NCBI RefSeq assembly: GCF_014635345.1
Contig: NZ_BMCU01000008.1
Coordinates: forward strand, 1-60,908
Reading direction: 5' to 3'
From: Rhodococcoides trifolii
GTDB lineage: Bacteria; Actinomycetota; Actinomycetes; Mycobacteriales; Mycobacteriaceae
Length of the DNA stretch: 60,908 nt
Below, piece by piece: positions 1-7,997 of the stretch. The notes below the pieces were generated by a model. The model was not told the origin of the DNA. It did no database searches and worked only from the letters and a program-made list of their open reading frames with translations. The translations under genes were made by a program, and so were the position numbers. Position 1 is the first letter of the stretch; each line of letters begins with the position of its first letter.

Positions 1-1
1 C

Positions 2-388
2 CAACGACTGCTCACCGAAGCCGGATTCGACCTCGACGCCACCCCGCGCATCACCTTCCGCGCCGTACCCGGTTCCGGCGGGCGGGACCATCTCGTCCCG
101 GACGCCCTCCCCCGACTCCCACTTCACCGAGCCGTCGCCACCGTCGAACTCCCACTGACCCTGAACTGGTCCAACCCCGGCCGGACCTACCAGTTGAAGC
201 ACCGACCCGACCGGGCACTGGTCTACGAGATCATCCTGCGCGAGGGCACACCCGCAGACGTCCTCACCTACATCGACGGAGCACTCCTGCTCGACCTCTG
301 GACCGACCTCGTCCTGCCCCGCCGCCTACGGACAGCGTGGGCGCCGACGATCGAGAGATACCTTCCGCTACGAACCCAGAACACGTGA
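2..388 (+). CDS. C-terminal part of an AbiEi-like / HTH-associated antitoxin protein (partial)
   Basis: The reading frame is open from the window edge to the stop at 388, so the N-terminus lies outside the window. About 128 residues are visible, ending in a stretch with YEIILREGTPADVLTYIDGALLLDLW. In my judgement this resembles the C-terminal part of regulator or antitoxin proteins that precede AbiEii-type nucleotidyltransferases. An internal ATG at 194 exists, but the upstream frame is equally coding-like, so 194 is not taken as the start. The next gene starts 16 bases downstream on the same strand, which suggests one transcript. The functional call rests mainly on this pairing. No DNA-binding motif is visible in the part present. 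Confidence 0.5.
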   Translation, partial: QRLLTEAGFDLDATPRITFRAVPGSGGRDHLVPDALPRLPLHRAVATVELPLTLNWSNPGRTYQLKHRPDRALVYEIILREGTPADVLTYIDGALLLDLWTDLVLPRRLRTAWAPTIERYLPLRTQNT

Positions 389-404
389 AAACGGGAATCC
401 GGTA

Positions 405-1079
405 ATGCTCACGGACTTTCAGACCACGGTCGCTCACCTCTTCTTCACCCTCCCCGCCATCGACGGCTTCCTCCTCGCCGGCGGCGCCGCGCTGCTCGCA
501 CAGCAAATGACTACCCGCCCCACCCAGGACCTGGATTTCTTCACCTCCCGCGGCCAGAGCAGTGTCATCGACGCCCGAGACCAATTCGAACACGCCGCAC
601 ACGCCCAGGGCTGGACCGTCGACCGCATCCACGACACCGACACCTTCTGCCGACTGCTCCTCCACGGGCCCGAAGACCTGCTGATCGATCTGGCGTTGGA
701 CTCCCCGCCCGGCATGCCCGCCACCGCCAGCATCGCCGGACCCACCTTCGCCCCCGACGAACTCGCCGGCCGAAAACTCGTCGCACTGTTCGACCGCGCA
801 GAAGCCCGAGACTTCGCCGACGTCCACACGCTGACAACGCATTACGACAAGAACACCCTGCTGAGCCTCGCCGCCGACGTCGACACCGGATTCGACCACG
901 GGACTGCCCTTCGACGGACCCCTTTCTTACTGCGAGACCGGTTGCATACCGGACAGATTCGCAGTCCGTTGGGACGTTCTGCTGATCGAACCCACCCGAG
1001 ACACTCGCCGCTCGCGGTGAGTACCACCGGTGGCCCTCTAGTGACGATCTCCCGATACCAAGCATGCTTCTGCCGCTAG
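405..1079 (+). CDS. AbiEii-like nucleotidyltransferase (toxin-type), C-terminus possibly altered
   Basis: The first 165 residues look like the AbiEii/nucleotidyltransferase fold. They contain GFLLAGGAALLAQQ followed by TQDLDFFTS, the G-S/G-x-A...D-x-D arrangement of the nucleotide-binding core, and later a FAPDELAGRKLVALFDRAEARDFADVH segment typical of this family (K-x-x-A-x-x-x-R-x-x-x-x-D). In abortive infection and type IV toxin systems such proteins are the toxin partner. From about residue 170 the sequence becomes arginine- and proline-rich and no longer looks like the family, so a frameshift near 890-930 may have replaced the normal C-terminus. It sits 16 bases after its probable antitoxin partner. 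Confidence 0.6.
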   Translation: MLTDFQTTVAHLFFTLPAIDGFLLAGGAALLAQQMTTRPTQDLDFFTSRGQSSVIDARDQFEHAAHAQGWTVDRIHDTDTFCRLLLHGPEDLLIDLALDSPPGMPATASIAGPTFAPDELAGRKLVALFDRAEARDFADVHTLTTHYDKNTLLSLAADVDTGFDHGTALRRTPFLLRDRLHTGQIRSPLGRSADRTHPRHSPLAVSTTGGPLVTISRYQACFCR

Positions 1080-1089
1080 TCTCACCCCC

Positions 1090-2100
1090 GTGAACCCAGC
1101 GCCTCGCCCGACCGACGTCGTCAACATCGGCACCGCACCCGGCATCGAAGTGGACGTGTTGCCCTACGGGGCCACCATGCAACGCTTGGAAGTCACCGGC
1201 GGCGACGGCGTCCGACGTGACATTCTCGTCGGCGTAGCCGGTGAGGACGAATTACGTTCGTCGAGCGCCTATTTCGGTTCCACCGTCGGGCGGTACGCGA
1301 ACCGGATCGCCGCAGGCAGGTTCGACCTCGACGGACGCGAAATCACGCTGACGGTCAACGACGGCGACAATCACCTGCACGGCGGTACCGATGGGTTCGA
1401 CTCGCGAGCATGGACGGTTACGGCGCGGTCGTCGGACTCGGTGACAATGGAGATCGTCAGCCCGGACGGGGATCAGGGCTATCCCGGTGAGGTGCATGCG
1501 CGAGCAACGTTCTCCGTAGCCGGTGAGACGGTACGGCTGGTGTCGACCGCCACGACGACGGCAGCGACGGTGGTCAACCTGACGAGCCACGCATACTTCG
1601 ATCTCGACGGTCACGGCGTCGACGATCACGATCTGCAGGTATTCGCATCGTCCTTCACCCCGGTCGACTCCTCCGGAATACCCTCGGGCACAATCGATTC
1701 GGTCGACGGGTCTGCCCTCGATCTGCGTGCGGGTCGACGCGTCGGCGACGTGTCACGTGCCGTGCACCCACAGCTGCTCGGGGCCCGCGGACTCGACCAC
1801 AACTTCGTCGTCGACGGCGACGGACTGCGGCGGGCCGCTCGGCTGAGCTCGATGCGGACTCGTATCACCGTCGAGGTGTGGAGCGACCAACCGGGACTGC
1901 AGGTGTACACCGGCAATTTTCTCGACGGAAGCGACGTGTCGCGCCGGGGCACCATGCTGCGTCAAGGCGACGGTATCGCCCTCGAACCCCAACTGTTTCC
2001 CGACAGCCCGCATCACCCGGCGTTCCCATCGGCGGTGCTGCGACCCGGCGACACCTACCGCTCGATTATCGAGTGGAGGCTCTCTGCGAACGCAGAGTGA
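1090..2100 (+). CDS. Aldose 1-epimerase (mutarotase)
   Basis: 336 residues, the usual length of the GalM/aldose epimerase family. Recognisable family blocks are GATMQRLEV near the start, YFGSTVGRYANRIAAGRF, the DNHLHGG block, VNLTSHAYFDL with the active-site histidine, and GIALEPQLFPDSPHHPAFPSAVLRPGDTY with the catalytic glutamate. It interconverts alpha and beta anomers of sugars in the cytoplasm. The start is a GTG at 1090. It is the first gene of the L-arabinose locus, and its stop codon overlaps the first LacI-type operator. Its likely role is therefore to supply the L-arabinose anomer needed by the isomerase, although substrate specificity cannot be read from the sequence. Confidence 0.88.
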   Translation: MNPAPRPTDVVNIGTAPGIEVDVLPYGATMQRLEVTGGDGVRRDILVGVAGEDELRSSSAYFGSTVGRYANRIAAGRFDLDGREITLTVNDGDNHLHGGTDGFDSRAWTVTARSSDSVTMEIVSPDGDQGYPGEVHARATFSVAGETVRLVSTATTTAATVVNLTSHAYFDLDGHGVDDHDLQVFASSFTPVDSSGIPSGTIDSVDGSALDLRAGRRVGDVSRAVHPQLLGARGLDHNFVVDGDGLRRAARLSSMRTRITVEVWSDQPGLQVYTGNFLDGSDVSRRGTMLRQGDGIALEPQLFPDSPHHPAFPSAVLRPGDTYRSIIEWRLSANAE

Positions 2101-2109
2101 GCGTTAACA
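2096..2109. promoter_or_regulatory. LacI-type operator 1 of the arabinose operon
   Basis: The 14-mer AGTGAGCGTTAACA is an imperfect palindrome centred on CG, the hallmark of LacI-family operators. It overlaps the epimerase stop codon. Thirteen of its 14 bases recur, inverted, in operator 2. The centre-to-centre distance is 55 bp, about five helical turns, which suits cooperative binding or a short loop by the LacI-family regulator encoded at 6957. Confidence 0.75.
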
Positions 2110-2150
2110 TTTTTGGGTGAATTCGTGATCTAGGTCTTGACTCGGCTCAA

Positions 2151-2164
2151 TGTTAACGCTCACA
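2151..2164. promoter_or_regulatory. LacI-type operator 2 of the arabinose operon
   Basis: TGTTAACGCTCACA, read on the other strand as TGTGAGCGTTAACA, matches operator 1 except at its first base. It lies 8 bases after a TTGACT hexamer at 2137-2142, a plausible -35 element, so a bound repressor would cover the promoter. The binding-protein gene starts 49 bases downstream. The -10 element is not clear. Confidence 0.75.
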
Positions 2165-2212
2165 CTATGTTGCACACGTCACAGAGCAGTGACGGCAGCG
2201 AAGGAGAACAAC

Positions 2213-3217
2213 ATGGCGTCGAAGAAGATCTGTGCAGCGAGCGCTCTCATCCTGAGCGGCGCACTCGCCCTGAGCGCGTGCGGCGGTGGAGGCGACTCCA
2301 GCGGTGGCGGCGGCGGCGGGGAGGACGGCACGGTCATGGGCTTCTCGCAGGTCGGCGCCGAAAGTGGCTGGCGCACAGCAAATTCCAACTCGATTCAGGA
2401 AGCGGCGACTGCTGCGGGAATCGATCTCAAGTTCTCCGACGCCCAGCAGAAGCAGGAAAACCAGATCAAGGCGATCCGCACCTACATCCAGCAGAAGGTC
2501 GACGCCATCGCGTTCAGTCCGGTCGTCGAGACGGGATGGGAACCGGTGCTCCAGGAAGCCAAGCGCGCGAACATCCCCGTGATCCTCACGGACCGCGCGG
2601 TAGACACCACCGACGACTCCCTCTACGCCACGTTCCTCGGATCGGATTTCGTCGAGGAGGGCAAGAAGGCCGGCGACTGGCTGGTGCAGAACAGCGCCAC
2701 CGCCGACACCACCGGCGACGGCAAGATCAACGTGGTCGAACTGCAAGGAACCACGGGAGCCGCTCCGGCCATCGACCGTGCCGAAGGGTTCCGCGATTCC
2801 ATTGCGAGTCAGTCGAACATCGCGATCACGGCCTCGCAGACGGGTGACTTCACCCGTGACGGTGGCAAGCAGGTCATGGAGTCCTTCCTGAACTCGAACC
2901 GCGGCCAGATCGACGTCGTCTTCGCACAGAACGACGACATGGGGCTCGGCGCGCTTCAGGCCATCGAAGCTGCCGGACTTGTTCCGGGCAAGGACATCAA
3001 GGTCATCACCGTCGATGCGGTCAAGGACGGAATGCAGGCCCTCGCCGACGGAAAGATCGACTTCATCGTCGAGTGCAACCCGCTGCTCGGACCGCAACTG
3101 ATGGACCTGACCGAGAAGGTCTTGAACGGCGAAGACGTCCCCAAGCGCGTCGTCACCGAGGAAACCACCTTCACGCCGGAGCAGGCCAAGTCCGTGCTCG
3201 CCGACCGCCAGTACTGA
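2213..3217 (+). CDS. Sugar ABC transporter substrate-binding lipoprotein (YtfQ/AraF-like)
   Basis: The ATG at 2213 is chosen because AAGGAG lies at 2201-2206 and because it places a signal peptide at the N-terminus. That peptide is KK, then a hydrophobic stretch ending in the lipobox LSAC, followed by a long Gly/Ser linker. The mature part is a type 1 periplasmic-binding domain: VMGFSQVGAESGWRTANSNSI, then AIAFSPVVETGW, PVILTDRAVD and KVITVDAVKDGMQALADG. The sequence is closest in feel to the YtfQ galactofuranose-binding group, but the operon context (araBDA) points to L-arabinose. The protein would be lipid-anchored outside the membrane. It is followed 10 bases later by the ATPase gene. Confidence 0.88.
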   Translation: MASKKICAASALILSGALALSACGGGGDSSGGGGGGEDGTVMGFSQVGAESGWRTANSNSIQEAATAAGIDLKFSDAQQKQENQIKAIRTYIQQKVDAIAFSPVVETGWEPVLQEAKRANIPVILTDRAVDTTDDSLYATFLGSDFVEEGKKAGDWLVQNSATADTTGDGKINVVELQGTTGAAPAIDRAEGFRDSIASQSNIAITASQTGDFTRDGGKQVMESFLNSNRGQIDVVFAQNDDMGLGALQAIEAAGLVPGKDIKVITVDAVKDGMQALADGKIDFIVECNPLLGPQLMDLTEKVLNGEDVPKRVVTEETTFTPEQAKSVLADRQY

Positions 3218-3227
3218 AAGACACCCC

Positions 3228-4832
3228 ATGAGCACCGACGTCGTTCTCGACACCCCCCTCGTCGAGATGCGGGACATCACCATCACGTTCGGCTCGGTCC
3301 GAGCCCTCGACGGGGTGTCGCTTCGCCTCTTCCCGGGCGAAGTGCACTCGTTGATGGGCGAGAACGGCGCCGGCAAATCGACACTGATCAAGGCACTGAC
3401 CGGCGTGTACCCGATCGACAGCGGAACCGTCGTCATCGACGGGACCGAGCACGAGTTCGGAACCCCGAGCGCCGCCCAGGCAGCCGGCATCAGCACGGTG
3501 TACCAGGAAGTGAACCTGCTTCCTAACCTCACCGTCGCGGAGAACATGTTGCTCGGCCGGGAGCCGAGGCGCCTACCGGGCAGGCTCCTCGGCGCGATCG
3601 GCGGCATCGACAGGCGGGCGATGAACCGGCGGGCGAAGACGACGCTGGATCGGCTCGGACTCGACATCGAGCCGTCGTCGACCGTGGGCGATCACCCGAT
3701 CGCGGTGCAACAACTCGTGGCGATCGCACGCGCCGTCGACGTCGACGCACGGGTCCTCATTCTCGACGAACCCACGTCGAGTCTGGACAAGGACGAGGTC
3801 GAAACCCTCTATGCAGTCATCGAGCGCCTGCGCGCCGACGGCACCTCCATCGTCTTCGTCTCGCACTTCCTCGACCAGATCTACCGCATCTCCGATCGCA
3901 TGACGATCCTGCGCAACGGACGACTGGTCGAGGAGCGCCTCGTCGCCGACACCCCGCAGCTCACGTTGGTCGAGCTGATGATCGGGCGCGAGATCGACAC
4001 ACTGCGCGAGTTGGACAGCCGCGACCCCGTGGTCGTCTCCCCCGACGCCACACCGGTCGTGGAGGTGCTCGGCATCGGTCGTAAAGGCGCCCTGGAGGCG
4101 ACGGATCTACGCCTGCATGCGGGCCAGATCGTTGGCGTCGCCGGGCTCCTGGGGTCGGGGCGCACCGAGCTGGCGCGCCTGCTGGGTGGCGCCGATCGGG
4201 CGGACTCGGGATCGGTGGAGGTTCACTCGATGCGCAGCCGGATCCGCAATCCGCGACAAGCAGCCGACCGCCGCATCGCCCTGACGAGCGAGGACCGCAA
4301 GGCCGACGGCGTCGTCGGCGACCTCACCGTCGCGGACAACATGATGCTCGCTCTGCAGGCGAAGCGCGGATGGCTCAGGCCGATTCCCCGGTCGACCAGG
4401 AACAAGCTCGTCCAGGAATACATCACGACCCTCGACATCCGGCCGGCCGACCCGAACACGTTGATGCGCAACCTGTCCGGCGGTAACCAGCAGAAAGTAC
4501 TCCTTGCACGCTGGCTCGTCACAGAACCGGAACTGCTGATCCTCGACGAGCCGACGCGTGGCATCGACATCGGGGCCAAGGCGCAGATTCAGACCCTCGT
4601 CGCCGACCTCGCGGCGCGCGGCATGTCCGTGGTGTTCATCTCCGCCGAGCTCGAGGAGATCCTGCGCCTGAGCGACCGCATCGTCGTCATGCGCGATCAC
4701 CGCAAGATCGACGAACGGATCAACGACGGAGTATCGGTCGGCGACGTGCTGGCCACCATCGCCGCTGGTGTCCGCACCGAGGAACCGGCCTCGCACACCC
4801 CCTCGACACTCGACAGGACCGTCGCATCATGA
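3228..4832 (+). CDS. Sugar ABC transporter ATP-binding protein, two ATPase domains
   Basis: 534 residues with two ABC ATPase halves, as in the RbsA/AraG/YtfR group. The first half carries Walker A GENGAGKSTL, Q-loop VYQEVNLLP and Walker B LILDEPTSSLD. The second half carries the degenerate Walker A GLLGSGRTELAR, signature LSGGNQQKV and Walker B LILDEPTRGID, which is the usual asymmetry of this class. It energises uptake through the two permeases that follow. Its stop overlaps the next start by ATGA at 4829-4832, so translation is probably coupled. Confidence 0.92.
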   Translation: MSTDVVLDTPLVEMRDITITFGSVRALDGVSLRLFPGEVHSLMGENGAGKSTLIKALTGVYPIDSGTVVIDGTEHEFGTPSAAQAAGISTVYQEVNLLPNLTVAENMLLGREPRRLPGRLLGAIGGIDRRAMNRRAKTTLDRLGLDIEPSSTVGDHPIAVQQLVAIARAVDVDARVLILDEPTSSLDKDEVETLYAVIERLRADGTSIVFVSHFLDQIYRISDRMTILRNGRLVEERLVADTPQLTLVELMIGREIDTLRELDSRDPVVVSPDATPVVEVLGIGRKGALEATDLRLHAGQIVGVAGLLGSGRTELARLLGGADRADSGSVEVHSMRSRIRNPRQAADRRIALTSEDRKADGVVGDLTVADNMMLALQAKRGWLRPIPRSTRNKLVQEYITTLDIRPADPNTLMRNLSGGNQQKVLLARWLVTEPELLILDEPTRGIDIGAKAQIQTLVADLAARGMSVVFISAELEEILRLSDRIVVMRDHRKIDERINDGVSVGDVLATIAAGVRTEEPASHTPSTLDRTVAS

Positions 4833-5896
4833 CCCAGACTCTCGAACCGTCGACGTCCCCGCCGACGCCGCTGCTGCGGAAAGCGTTCGCCCACCCGGTG
4901 ATCTGGCCGCTCGTCGCCCTGATCGCGCTCGTGGTGATCAATGTCGTGGTGACTCCGGACTTCCTCGACATTCGTATCGAGAACGGCGGCCTCTTCGGCA
5001 ACGCGGTCGACATCGTCCGCAACTCGGCACCGCTGATCCTCGTCGCCCTGGGAATGACGCTCGTCGTCGCGACCCGCGGTATCGACCTGTCGGTCGGCGC
5101 CGTGGCCGTGATTGCCGCCGCGGTGGCGTGCACCCGCATCGTGGGGGCGCCCGACGAAGGCGCTACCGCGACGATGATCATGGCCGTCGTCTGGGCACTG
5201 GCCGCGTGCGTGCTACTCGGGCTCTGGAACGGACTTCTGGTGTCCGTCTTCGGAATTCAGCCCATCATCGCCACTCTCATCCTCATGGTCGCCGGCCGCG
5301 GACTCGCCATGCTGATCACCGACGGGCAGATCACGACGGTGAACAACCCGGCGTTCTCCGAGCTGGCATCGGGCACCGTGCTGGGACTGCCCATCGCGGT
5401 GCTGATCGCGCTCGCCGTCGTGGTGGTCACTGCGCTGCTCACCCGGCGCACCGCGCTCGGCATGCTGGTCGAAGCGGTCGGAATCAATCCGGAGGCAGCA
5501 CGATTGGCGGGTGTGCGGTCGCGAACCATCGTGTGGACCGTGTACGTGTTCGCTGCGATGTGCGCCGGCATCGCCGGACTGATCATCGCCGCCAACACCA
5601 ACTCGGTGAACGCGAACAGTCTCGGGCAATGGATCGAACTCGACGCCATCCTCGCCGTGGTCATCGGAGGCACCGCACTCACGGGTGGTCGTTTCTCGAT
5701 CGCGGGAACGGTCGTCGGTGCCCTCCTGATCGGCACCCTCACCCGCACCATCACCAACGTCGGCATTCCGTCCGAAGCCAACTACCTGTTCAAGGCCGTC
5801 GTCATCATCGTGGTTTGCCTCCTGCAATCCCCGCGGGCACGCGCCTCGTTGCGCACCCTCGTGCGCCCCCACCCCACCAAGGCGGTTCGATCGTGA
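4829..5896 (+). CDS. Sugar ABC transporter permease (YtfT-like)
   Basis: 355 residues, very hydrophobic, with about eight to ten predicted membrane spans. The family block LGMTLVVATRGIDLSVGAVAVIAA is present, and a second block, AVVIGGTALTGGRFSIAGTVVGALLIG, lies near the C-terminus. Both are characteristic of carbohydrate-uptake-2 permeases (RbsC/YtfT/YjfF). It forms half of the membrane channel with the next gene product. It overlaps the ATPase gene by ATGA and the next gene by GTGA (5893-5896), so the transporter genes are translationally coupled. Confidence 0.9.
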   Translation: MTQTLEPSTSPPTPLLRKAFAHPVIWPLVALIALVVINVVVTPDFLDIRIENGGLFGNAVDIVRNSAPLILVALGMTLVVATRGIDLSVGAVAVIAAAVACTRIVGAPDEGATATMIMAVVWALAACVLLGLWNGLLVSVFGIQPIIATLILMVAGRGLAMLITDGQITTVNNPAFSELASGTVLGLPIAVLIALAVVVVTALLTRRTALGMLVEAVGINPEAARLAGVRSRTIVWTVYVFAAMCAGIAGLIIAANTNSVNANSLGQWIELDAILAVVIGGTALTGGRFSIAGTVVGALLIGTLTRTITNVGIPSEANYLFKAVVIIVVCLLQSPRARASLRTLVRPHPTKAVRS

Positions 5897-6960
5897 GCGA
5901 TCTCCTCACTGCACCTCAAAGCTCCACCCCGACTGCGCCCGCCCCGGCGCCGTCCACGTGGGATCGGCTGCGCCGCTACTCTCCTCCGTCGCGCTTCCTA
6001 CCCGTCATCGCCACGGTCGCCTTGTTCGTGGGACTGTTCGGGCTGGGCGAGTTCCGGTACAGCGGTTTCGCCGACCCTCAGGTGTTCCTGTCGCTGCTGA
6101 TCGACAACTCGTTCCTGATCGTCCTCGCGGTCGGCATGACGTTCGTCATCCTCACCGGCGGCATCGACCTCTCGGTCGGCTCTGTAGTGGCGCTGTCGAC
6201 GATGATCGCCGCGCGCACACTGCAACTGGGCTGGCCGCCCCTGCTCGTGATGGCCGTCGTCCTGATGTGCGGAACCCTGCTCGGCGCCACGATGGGCGTG
6301 CTGATCCACTACCTGCAAATTCAGCCCTTCGTCGCCACGCTCGCCGGCATGTTTCTCGCCCGCGGCCTGTGCTACATGATCGGGGTCGAGTCGATCCCGA
6401 TCACCGACGACACCTTCTCGTCCGTCGCGTTCGCGGTGGTCGAACTCCCCGGCGGTTACACGATCACCTGGAGCGTCGTTATCGCCCTCGTCGTCGTCGC
6501 AATCGCCGCGTACGTACTCGCGTGCACCCGGTTCGGTCGGTCGGTGTACGGCATCGGCGGCAACGAGGCGTCCGCGCTCCTGATGGGACTGAATGTCTCC
6601 GCGGTCAAGGTCGGCGTCTACGCGATCAGCGGGTTCTGCGCCGCGCTCGGCGGACTGTTGTTCTCGTTCTATGCCTTGTCCGGATACAGCCTGCACGCGG
6701 TGGGCATGGAACTCGATGCCATCGCCGCCGTGGTGATCGGCGGAACGCTTCTCACCGGTGGCCGCGGATACGTGGTCGGGTCGCTGATCGGCGTCCTGAT
6801 TCTCGGCGCGATACAGACTTTCATCGCGTTCGACGGAACACTGAGTTCATGGTGGACTCGGATCACGATCGGAACCCTGCTCCTGGTGTTCGTGGTGGCG
6901 CAGCGCCTGCTGACAGGCGGGAAGGTCGGCGGCCGGTCGATTCGGGTGCGCCGGAGATGA
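5893..6960 (+). CDS. Sugar ABC transporter permease (YjfF-like)
   Basis: The frame extends far upstream, but the real start is the GTG at 5893, which overlaps the previous stop. The resulting protein of 355 residues begins VSDLLTAPQSS and has the permease blocks AVGMTFVILTGGIDLSVGSVVALSTMIAA and AVVIGGTLLTGGRGYVVGSLIGVLILG. It is paralogous to the preceding permease, and the two probably form a heterodimeric channel as in the Ytf/Yjf transporters. The C-terminus is basic (RSIRVRRR). The stop codon overlaps the LacI gene start by ATGA at 6957. Confidence 0.9.
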   Translation: MSDLLTAPQSSTPTAPAPAPSTWDRLRRYSPPSRFLPVIATVALFVGLFGLGEFRYSGFADPQVFLSLLIDNSFLIVLAVGMTFVILTGGIDLSVGSVVALSTMIAARTLQLGWPPLLVMAVVLMCGTLLGATMGVLIHYLQIQPFVATLAGMFLARGLCYMIGVESIPITDDTFSSVAFAVVELPGGYTITWSVVIALVVVAIAAYVLACTRFGRSVYGIGGNEASALLMGLNVSAVKVGVYAISGFCAALGGLLFSFYALSGYSLHAVGMELDAIAAVVIGGTLLTGGRGYVVGSLIGVLILGAIQTFIAFDGTLSSWWTRITIGTLLLVFVVAQRLLTGGKVGGRSIRVRRR

Positions 6961-7997
6961 CTGCGAGCGAGATCCAGTCTGCGCGCACACCCGTGATGGC
7001 GGACGTGGCCCGACTGGCCGGCGTGTCCCACCAGACCGTCTCCCGTGTCATCAACGGGCAGACCAACCTTCGACCGGAGACCCGCGATCGCGTCCAACGC
7101 GCCATCGACCAGCTCGGATACCGACCGAACCGGGCGGCACGAGCGCTGGTGACCAAGCGTTCCGCGACGATCGGCATCATCGGGTCCAAGGGCGGGTTCT
7201 GGGGACCGAGCACCACCCACCGCACCGTCCAGAGTGCAGCGCGCGAAGCCGGGTTCTCGGTCAGTGCAGTCAGCCTGACGACACTCACGCGGGAGGAACT
7301 GGTCGGCGCACTGCACCATCTTCACGACCAGGGGGTCGAAGGGATCGTGCTGATCGCCGCGACGGACGACGCCATCGCCGCCGCACGTTCAGAGGAGTCC
7401 GTCGTCCCCGTCGTAGTGGTGGAAGGTGATCCGGCCACCTCGCGGTGGACGATCGGTATCGATCAGGCAGGCGGCGCCCGGCTGGCCACCCGGCACCTGA
7501 TCGAGGCCGGGCACCAGCGCATCGTGCATCTGTCCGGCCCCTACGGCTGGACCGAGTCGCGGGCACGCGAACAGGGATGGCAGGAGGCGCTGGACGACGC
7601 GGGACTGCCCTGGACTCCGGTCCTACGCGGTGACTGGTCGGCACGCAGCGGGTACGAGTGCGGGCTCCGTCTCGCCGAGGACCGTACGGTCACCGCCGCG
7701 TTCTGCGCGAACGACCAGATGGCCCTGGGTCTTCTGCGTGCGTTCCACGAGAACGGCAGGCGCGTACCCGAGGACTTCGCCGTGGTGGGCTTCGACGACA
7801 TTCCCGAGGCGGCATACCTCATCCCGCCGCTCACCACGATCCGGCAGGACTTCACCGAAGTCGGCCGACGCGCGATCGGAATTCTCCGCGCAGCCCTCGA
7901 CGGCACTGCACCGCCCGAGAGATCGATCGCACCCGAGCTCATCGTCCGATCGAGCTCGACGGTGGCACTACGACAAGGAGATTCACATGCCGACTGA
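6957..7997 (+). CDS. LacI-family transcriptional regulator of arabinose genes
   Basis: 346 residues. The N-terminal helix-turn-helix reads VMADVARLAGVSHQTVSRVINGQTNLRP and is followed by the hinge helix YRPNRAARALV. Next come the two lobes of a periplasmic-binding-like effector domain (IGIIGSKGGFWG, then FAVVGFDDIPEAAYLIPPLTTIRQD). It sits inside the operon between the transporter and araB, overlapping both neighbours, so it is probably autoregulated. Its likely targets are the two operators at 2096 and 2151, and the effector is presumably L-arabinose or a derivative. The start is fixed by the ATGA overlap with the permease gene. Confidence 0.9.
   Translation: MTASEIQSARTPVMADVARLAGVSHQTVSRVINGQTNLRPETRDRVQRAIDQLGYRPNRAARALVTKRSATIGIIGSKGGFWGPSTTHRTVQSAAREAGFSVSAVSLTTLTREELVGALHHLHDQGVEGIVLIAATDDAIAAARSEESVVPVVVVEGDPATSRWTIGIDQAGGARLATRHLIEAGHQRIVHLSGPYGWTESRAREQGWQEALDDAGLPWTPVLRGDWSARSGYECGLRLAEDRTVTAAFCANDQMALGLLRAFHENGRRVPEDFAVVGFDDIPEAAYLIPPLTTIRQDFTEVGRRAIGILRAALDGTAPPERSIAPELIVRSSSTVALRQGDSHAD

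Noticed and set aside
2165..3667. 500-codon open frame on the minus strand opposite the sugar-binding protein and ATPase genes
   Set aside because: It is antisense to genes with clear family motifs, and its composition is that of a shadow frame in high-GC DNA.
4768..6960. 730-codon plus-strand frame as one large permease
   Set aside because: The first half is an out-of-frame shadow of the first permease (Arg/His-rich); the real gene begins at the GTG overlapping the previous stop.
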